Assembly (NCBI RefSeq): GCF_016950255.1
Contig: NZ_JACGFN010000002.1
Coordinates: 806,001 to 870,000 of the forward strand
Source of the DNA: Pectobacterium brasiliense
Lineage (GTDB): Bacteria; Pseudomonadota; Gammaproteobacteria; Enterobacterales; Enterobacteriaceae
Length of the DNA stretch: 64,000 nt
Direction of reading: 5' to 3'
This document shows positions 59,249-64,000 of this stretch, piece after piece. The position numbers were made by a program, and so were the translations under genes. The notes under the pieces are model-generated. The model saw only the letters and a list, made by a program, of their open reading frames with translations, ran no database searches and was not told the DNA's origin. Every line of letters starts with the position of its first letter. The first letter of the stretch is position 1.

Positions 59249-60507
59249 AGCGCTTCCAGCGCCAGCAACTCGTCCAGCGTCTGGCGACGGCGAATCAGGC
59301 GCGGTTCACCGTTTTCGAACAGCACTTCTGGCAGCAGCGGACGGCTGTTGTAGTTCGAGGACATGGATGCACCGTACGCGCCGGTGTCATGGAAAACCAG
59401 ATAATCGCCAACCTGTGCATCCGGCAGCGCGAACGTTTCCACACCGCCACCCGCCTGCTGGGTAAACACATCGCCGGATTCACACAGCGGCCCGGCAATC
59501 ACGCTATCGCGCAACGTGGACTGGCTGATATCGCGGCCATCGCCCGGCAGCAAAGAAACATGGTGATAACTGCCGTACATTGCCGGACGCATCAGATCGT
59601 TAAACCCGGCATCGACCAGCACAAAGTGGCGACTCCCCATAGATTTTATCGCCCGCACTTCCGCCACCAGCACGCCGGATTCCGCGACCAGAAAACGTCC
59701 TGGCTCGATTTCCAGCGTCACCGGGTGACCGAGATGCGCGGCAATTTTCTCACGCGCCGCGTTCCACAGCCCGTAATAGTGTTCGGTATCAATCGCTTCT
59801 TCACCGTGGCGATAGGGAATCGACAGCCCGCCGCCCGCTGAAATCGCCTCGATATCCTGACCCAGTTCAACAACCTGCTGCACCATCGCCTCGCACACCT
59901 GTTCCAGATGGCCGTAATCGACGCCAGAACCAATGTGCATGTGGATTCCCACCAGCTTCAGCTGATAGCGCTGAATGTGCGCCAGCGCCAGCGGTAAGTC
60001 GCCGTACCAGATGCCGTGCTTGCTGTTCTCGCCGCCAGTGTTGGTTTTCTGGCTGTGACCATGACCAAAGCCCGGATTCACACGCAGCCACACTGGATGC
60101 CCCGGCGACTGCTGCCCAAGCTGTTCCAACATATCGACCGAGCCAGCGTTAACCGGAATGTTCAGTTCGGAAACGCGTTGCAGCGTCGGACGATCCAATA
60201 GATCGGCAGTAAATACGATCTCATGCGCGTCGGTACCCGGCACAAAGCCTGCAATCAGCGCACGCTCGATCTCACCCAGCGATACCGAATCCACTTTCAC
60301 ACCCTGCTCACGCATCAGGCGCAAAATATGCGTGTTGGAACACGCCTTCTGCGCAAAGCGGATTGTGTCGAACTGGCGTAGTTGGGCGATGCGGTTAACG
60401 ATGGTCTGCGCGTCATAGGCCCAAACCGGGCAACCAAAACGTGCAGGCAGTTCACGCAGGCTTTGCGCGTTCAGAGCATGGGTTACGTCATTCAGATCGT
60501 GTGGCAT
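59245..60507 (-). CDS. lysA: Diaminopimelate decarboxylase
   Basis: Last step of lysine synthesis: PLP-dependent decarboxylation of meso-diaminopimelate. The 420-residue fold-type III enzyme shows the PLP lysine in FAQKACSNTHILRLM, the HSQKTNTGGENSKHGI region, GGGLSIPY and EPGRFLVAESGVLVAEV, and the C-terminal CESGDVF substrate cysteine. Divergent from lysR, as in E. coli. Its last 4 bp overlap the convergent transporter gene. Confidence 0.98.
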   Translation of the reverse strand: MPHDLNDVTHALNAQSLRELPARFGCPVWAYDAQTIVNRIAQLRQFDTIRFAQKACSNTHILRLMREQGVKVDSVSLGEIERALIAGFVPGTDAHEIVFTADLLDRPTLQRVSELNIPVNAGSVDMLEQLGQQSPGHPVWLRVNPGFGHGHSQKTNTGGENSKHGIWYGDLPLALAHIQRYQLKLVGIHMHIGSGVDYGHLEQVCEAMVQQVVELGQDIEAISAGGGLSIPYRHGEEAIDTEHYYGLWNAAREKIAAHLGHPVTLEIEPGRFLVAESGVLVAEVRAIKSMGSRHFVLVDAGFNDLMRPAMYGSYHHVSLLPGDGRDISQSTLRDSVIAGPLCESGDVFTQQAGGGVETFALPDAQVGDYLVFHDTGAYGASMSSNYNSRPLLPEVLFENGEPRLIRRRQTLDELLALEAL

Positions 60508-60610
60508 AAGTGTTACCGATTTACAGGGTTAAACGTGGTTGAGAAACACTATAAAAACCCCCCAATAGGTAAACAAATATCGTTTTAAGCACACTCTATT
60601 CATTTCTGAT

Positions 60611-60635
60611 ATGGTTTATCAAAATGATGGTTTAT
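60611..60635 (+). promoter_or_regulatory. Direct repeat in the lysA/lysR promoter region
   Basis: ATGGTTTAT occurs at 60611-60619 and 60627-60635 (16-bp period), each followed by an A-run, within the 150-bp divergent region. It may be part of the LysR binding site; no consensus was checked. Confidence 0.4.
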
Positions 60636-60657
60636 AAAAATAAATGAAGGAGGCGAC

Positions 60658-61581
60658 ATGGCAGCAATATCCTTACGGCACATCGAAATTTTCCATGCGG
60701 TTATGACGACCGGGAATCTGACGGAAGCGGCAGCGCTGCTGAACACGTCGCAGCCGACCGTCAGCCGCGAGCTGGCACGCTTTGAGAAGTTGATTCAGAT
60801 GACGCTGTTCGAGCGACTGCGAGGCCGGCTTTACCCCACCGCGCAGGGGCTACAGCTGTTTGAAGAAGTGCAACGCTCGTATTATGGGTTGGATCGGATT
60901 ATCAACGCCGCCAGCGATATTCGCCGTTTTCAGCAGGCGCAGCTTTCGATTGCCTGTCTGCCCGTGTTCTCACAGTCGCTGCTGCCCGACGCCTGCAAAC
61001 CGCTGCTGGCGCGTTACCCGCTGCTTAATCTGCACATCATTCCGCAAGAGTCGCCGCTGCTGGAAGAGTGGCTGTCTGCACAGCGCCACGATTTGGGCTT
61101 AACGGAAAACAGCCTCACGCCAGCCGGTACAGAACGGCAAACGTTGATGTTGCTCAATGAAGTGTGCGTGCTGCCAGAGGGGCATCCGCTGGCGCAAAAA
61201 GCAGTGCTCACGCCGCAGGATTTTGCCGATGAGCCCTTTATCAGCCTGTCGAGCGCCGACAGCTATCGCCAGTTGCTGGATAAGCTGTTTCAGGAACAGG
61301 GCGTGTCGCGCCGGATGGTACTGGAAACGCACAGCGCGGCATCGGTGTGTGCGATGGTGCGGGCGGGCATCGGGCTGTCGATCGTTAACCCGCTCACCGC
61401 GTTGGATTATGCCGCTTCCGGCGTGGTCGTGCGGCCTTTCAGCATCGACGTGCCTTTTACGGTCAGCCTGATTCGTCCGCTGCACCGCCCTGCTTCGGCG
61501 CTGGTCGATACCGTGATTGATCAACTCAAACAGTATGCCGCCGATGTGCCTTCGCGTCTGGGGCAGGTCTTGCAGTGCTAA
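60658..61581 (+). CDS. lysR: LysR, activator of lysA
   Basis: A 307-residue LysR-type regulator, the founder of the family. N-terminal winged helix: LRHIEIFHAVMTTGNLTEAAALLNTSQPTVSRELARFEKL. The effector domain ends in a SLIRPLHRPASALVDTVIDQL helix. It activates lysA in response to diaminopimelate and is repressed by lysine in E. coli. Divergent position supports orthology. Start follows AAGGAGGCGAC. Confidence 0.95.
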   Translation: MAAISLRHIEIFHAVMTTGNLTEAAALLNTSQPTVSRELARFEKLIQMTLFERLRGRLYPTAQGLQLFEEVQRSYYGLDRIINAASDIRRFQQAQLSIACLPVFSQSLLPDACKPLLARYPLLNLHIIPQESPLLEEWLSAQRHDLGLTENSLTPAGTERQTLMLLNEVCVLPEGHPLAQKAVLTPQDFADEPFISLSSADSYRQLLDKLFQEQGVSRRMVLETHSAASVCAMVRAGIGLSIVNPLTALDYAASGVVVRPFSIDVPFTVSLIRPLHRPASALVDTVIDQLKQYAADVPSRLGQVLQC

Positions 61582-61609
61582 TAACGTGATTCGCTTGTGA
61601 TTAGTATCG

Positions 61610-62530
61610 TCACATCGCCGATGGCTGTGCCAGTGCCCGCCAGCGAGGATCGTGAGCAAACCATTCCACCAGAAAATCCAGCAGGGTACGCAGCGCAGCG
61701 GGCATCTGGCGGCGCGAGGTGTAAATACCGTAAATCCCCATCGCCTGCGGGCGGTATTCCGGCAACAGCGCCACTAATTGTCCACTAGCGAGATAAGGTG
61801 CCACAGAATAGCGCGGTTGCAGCGCGATGCCGGCTCCTTCCAGCGCACCCGCTAGCAGCACCAGCGACTCGTTGCCGCTCAGGTTACCGCTAACGGGAAT
61901 CGTAAACTTTTCATCACTGCGGGAAAAATGCCACAGACTTTTGCCGAAATAGGTGTAGGTCAGGCAGTTATGAATCGAGAGATCGGTCAACTGTCGCGGA
62001 ATACCGTACTCATTCAGATAAGAAGGCGATGCACACAGTACCGACTCACAGCGTGAAAGCGGTCGGGCAATCAGATTGGGATCCAGCTCGTTGGTGATGC
62101 GCAGCGCCAGATCGATACGCTCCTCGACCAGATTCACCGTGCGGTTATTCATTTGCAGATCGATAGCAACGCGAGGATGCCGCCGCAGGAAAGTCGTTAT
62201 CGCCATACCGAGCGCCCCCTGCGCCAGCGACTGCGAACAGCTGACGCGCAGCAAACCGCTTAACGTGGCATCGTCGGTATCGGCTTCGACGCGCATGTCT
62301 GCCGTCAGCGCCAGCATCTCCCGGCAGCGTGCCAGCGTTTTTTCACCCGCATCCGTCAGGCTCAGCTTACGCGTGGTGCGGTGCAATAGCCGCGCCCCTG
62401 CCCACGTTTCCATCTCCGCCAGATAGCGCGTTACCATCGCCCGGGATATGTCCAGCGTCTCTGCCGCCGCAATCATGCTACCGCGGTCTATAATCGTGAC
62501 AAACACTTCAGCAGCCGTAATACGATCCAT
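61610..62530 (-). CDS. LysR-family transcriptional regulator
   Basis: A 306-residue LysR-type regulator with N-terminal MDRITAAEVFVTIIDRGSMIAAAETLDISRAMVTRYLAEMETWAGARLLHRTTR, the CrgA/DmlR-like subgroup opening. Effector unknown. Divergent from the MBL-fold gene across 107 bp and so probably controls the MBL-DsbA-like pair. Confidence 0.92.
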   Translation of the reverse strand: MDRITAAEVFVTIIDRGSMIAAAETLDISRAMVTRYLAEMETWAGARLLHRTTRKLSLTDAGEKTLARCREMLALTADMRVEADTDDATLSGLLRVSCSQSLAQGALGMAITTFLRRHPRVAIDLQMNNRTVNLVEERIDLALRITNELDPNLIARPLSRCESVLCASPSYLNEYGIPRQLTDLSIHNCLTYTYFGKSLWHFSRSDEKFTIPVSGNLSGNESLVLLAGALEGAGIALQPRYSVAPYLASGQLVALLPEYRPQAMGIYGIYTSRRQMPAALRTLLDFLVEWFAHDPRWRALAQPSAM

Positions 62531-62637
62531 AAATTAGTCCGTTTTATGCAACAAATAATTGCCCGTTTTGCGGTTTTTCGTACGATTAATGCAACATAAC
62601 ATGAACCCACTTTCTGTCATACCTGTGGAGTATCACC

Positions 62638-63519
62638 ATGTCTAAATCTATCGCTTTTACCGTGTCTTTACTCGCTGCATCGCTGGGTCTGGCTTCTGCG
62701 GCTAACGCCGCCGAGTTAAAAATCGACGTGTTTAATCCAGGTGAAGCCAGCATATTCCCGGTTTCTTCTGAAATTATCAGCGGCGATAAAGAAGTCGCGC
62801 TGATCGATGCGCAGTTCCAGCGTAACGATGCCCAAACGCTGGTTGATCGCATCAAAGCCACCGGAAAAAAACTGACCACCGTCTATATCAGCCATTCTGA
62901 CCCTGACTACTATTTCGGTCTGGACGTGATTAAAGCCGCCTTCCCGGACGCTAAAATTATTGCGACTCAGGCGACCATCGATGCGATCAACGCCAGCAAA
63001 GACGGCAAAGTGGCACATTGGGGCCCGCTTCTGAAAGAAAACGCGCCGAAGGAGATCGTGGTTCCTCAGGCACTGGAAGGCGATAGCTTTACCGTTGATG
63101 GCAAAAAACTGGAAGTGAAAGGACTGAAAGGGCCAACGCCGGATCGCACCTTCGTCTGGATCCCTTCGCTGAAAGCCGTGGTCGGCGGTATTCCGGTGTC
63201 TGCCAATATCCACGTCTGGCTTGCCGATACCCAAACGCCAGAATCTCGCGTTCACTGGCGTGACACGCTGAAATCCATTGAAGCGCTGAAGCCCACCACC
63301 GTCGTGCCAGGTCACTTTATCGCGCCAACGGATTACACCTTGAAAAACGTGACGTTTACGCTGCAATATCTGGATACGGTGGAAAAAGAGCTGGCAAAAA
63401 GCAAAGATTCTGCCGAACTGATCGCAGCAATGAAAAAACACTACCCGACGCTGAAAGAAGAATCGGGTCTTGAACTGAGCGCCAAAGTCCTGAAAGGTGA
63501 AATGAAGTGGCCACAGTAA
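62638..63519 (+). CDS. Exported MBL-fold protein with altered metal motif
   Basis: A 293-residue metallo-beta-lactamase-fold protein with a Sec signal peptide (about 24 residues, ending AANA). The canonical HxHxDH is replaced by His86-Ser-Asp88-Pro-Asp90-Tyr91, while VPGH (His226) is kept. A binuclear zinc site would thus be changed or single-metal. Possibly a hydrolase acting in the periplasm; substrate unknown. The downstream gene starts 13 bp before its stop. Confidence 0.88.
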   Translation: MSKSIAFTVSLLAASLGLASAANAAELKIDVFNPGEASIFPVSSEIISGDKEVALIDAQFQRNDAQTLVDRIKATGKKLTTVYISHSDPDYYFGLDVIKAAFPDAKIIATQATIDAINASKDGKVAHWGPLLKENAPKEIVVPQALEGDSFTVDGKKLEVKGLKGPTPDRTFVWIPSLKAVVGGIPVSANIHVWLADTQTPESRVHWRDTLKSIEALKPTTVVPGHFIAPTDYTLKNVTFTLQYLDTVEKELAKSKDSAELIAAMKKHYPTLKEESGLELSAKVLKGEMKWPQ

Positions 63520-64000
63520 GACTGCATTATATTTACGATCCGTTGTGCGGCTGGTGCTACGGTGCCGCCCCACTCGCGCTGGCAGCGCAGGAAATTGATG
63601 GGCTAGATCTGATCCTCCACGGCGGCGGTATGATGACGGGCAGCAATAGCCGTACCATCACCCCGGAGTGGCACGATTACGTGATCCCCCACGATCGCCG
63701 CATTGCACAAATGACCGGGCAAACCTTCGGGGAAGCGTATTACGAAGGACTGCTGCGCGACACCAGCGTCGTGCTGGATTCTGCGCCACCGACGGCTGCC
63801 GTACTCGCCGCGGAAGCGATGGATGATAAAGGCATGGTGATGTTGCACGAGATCGAGCGTGCGCACTATGTTTCCGGGCTAAAAATCGCCGACACCGCCG
63901 TGCTGCGTCAGTGCGCGGAAGCAATCGGTCTGGATGGCGAGGCTTTCAGCACCGAGTTCTCCTTTATCCAGGCAGAAACGCTGTCAAAACACATCAACGC
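63507..64000 (+). CDS. DsbA-family thioredoxin-like protein (3' end outside window)
   Basis: About 165 codons visible. GTG start at 63507 inside the MBL gene, preceded by AAGGTGAAATGAA. The N-terminus RLHYIYDPLCGWCYGAAPLALA has a CxxC redox motif (Cys14-Gly-Trp-Cys17) and no signal peptide. GGGMMTGSN and a helical insertion match cytoplasmic DsbA/FrnE-like proteins. Translational overlap indicates function with the MBL protein, although one is exported and the other apparently not. Confidence 0.88.
   Translation, partial: MATVRLHYIYDPLCGWCYGAAPLALAAQEIDGLDLILHGGGMMTGSNSRTITPEWHDYVIPHDRRIAQMTGQTFGEAYYEGLLRDTSVVLDSAPPTAAVLAAEAMDDKGMVMLHEIERAHYVSGLKIADTAVLRQCAEAIGLDGEAFSTEFSFIQAETLSKHIN

Noticed and set aside
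58918..59841. Long plus-strand frame of 307 codons
   Set aside because: It runs out of frame through the transporter gene and antisense to lysA; composition is that of a shadow frame.

Overview
The window is a chromosomal segment of an enterobacterium, most likely a soft-rot Pectobacterium. This is inferred from gene order and protein similarity recalled from memory; no search was run. The backbone follows enterobacterial synteny (ytfP-tamB-tamA-msrA-ytfL-ytfK-ytfJ-cysQ-cpdB; rpsF-priB-rpsR-rplI; rlmB-rnr-nsrR; yggR/yggS-proC-yggT-yggU-rdgB-hemW; lplT-aas-omrA; lysA/lysR). Chemoreceptor genes, a c-di-GMP synthase, an rRNA-repair pair, a toxin-antitoxin pair, an integron-like cassette block and a beta-glucoside locus interrupt it.

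Layout. 1-1.1 kb: 5' part of a methyl-accepting chemotaxis gene with a flagellar-sigma-type promoter. 1.2-14.7 kb: pyrophosphatase, the TamA/TamB outer-membrane machinery, methionine sulfoxide reductase and periplasmic nucleotide enzymes. 14.7-19.8 kb: HxlR regulator with a divergent flavodoxin, a DUF2502 protein, indolepyruvate decarboxylase, the NO-responsive iron-sulfur repair gene ytfE with a clear NsrR operator, and fklB. 20-23.7 kb: ytfB, the ribosomal rpsF operon with its S6:S18 leader, and yjfP. 24-26 kb: a chemoreceptor. 26.2-27.9 kb: rtcB2-prfH. 28-35.5 kb: bsmA, yjfL, a chemoreceptor pseudogene with a large internal deletion, rlmB-rnr-nsrR, and another chemoreceptor. 36-43 kb: PAS-PAS-GAF-GGDEF diguanylate cyclase, PilT-like ATPase, and the ygg/proC/rdgB/hemW cluster. 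43.3-46.3 kb: parDE, then an AT-rich block in which two imperfect palindromes with integron attC features flank a membrane-protein gene, then an entericidin-type lipoprotein. 46.4-51.1 kb: elaA, lplT-aas, two adjacent 23- and 27-residue lipoproteins, and the OmrA-type small RNA. 51.2-59.2 kb: an accessory block between omrA and lysA with a split lactose/cellobiose-type PTS, a GH1 phospho-beta-glucosidase, GntR and LacI regulators, and an XRE-cupin regulator with a transporter. 59.2-64 kb: lysA/lysR and a LysR/MBL-fold/DsbA-like locus cut by the window end.

The genes connect in several ways. NsrR (33.2 kb) very probably represses ytfE (18.4 kb). The chemoreceptors carry FliA-like promoters, and the diguanylate cyclase convergently overlaps a PilT-type motor gene by 32 bp. 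The PTS EIIC/phospho-glucosidase/EIIB operon and the divergent EIIA gene share a 254-bp control region. That region holds three TTGG-N4-CCAA boxes resembling the operators of UxuR/ExuR-type GntR repressors, and such a repressor is encoded next to the operon. OmrA links the lplT-aas end to OmpR-type envelope control.

The least explained part is 43.9-45.7 kb: a putative sedentary gene-cassette array without an integrase, carrying a 440-residue membrane protein and a 61-residue protein that I do not recognise.
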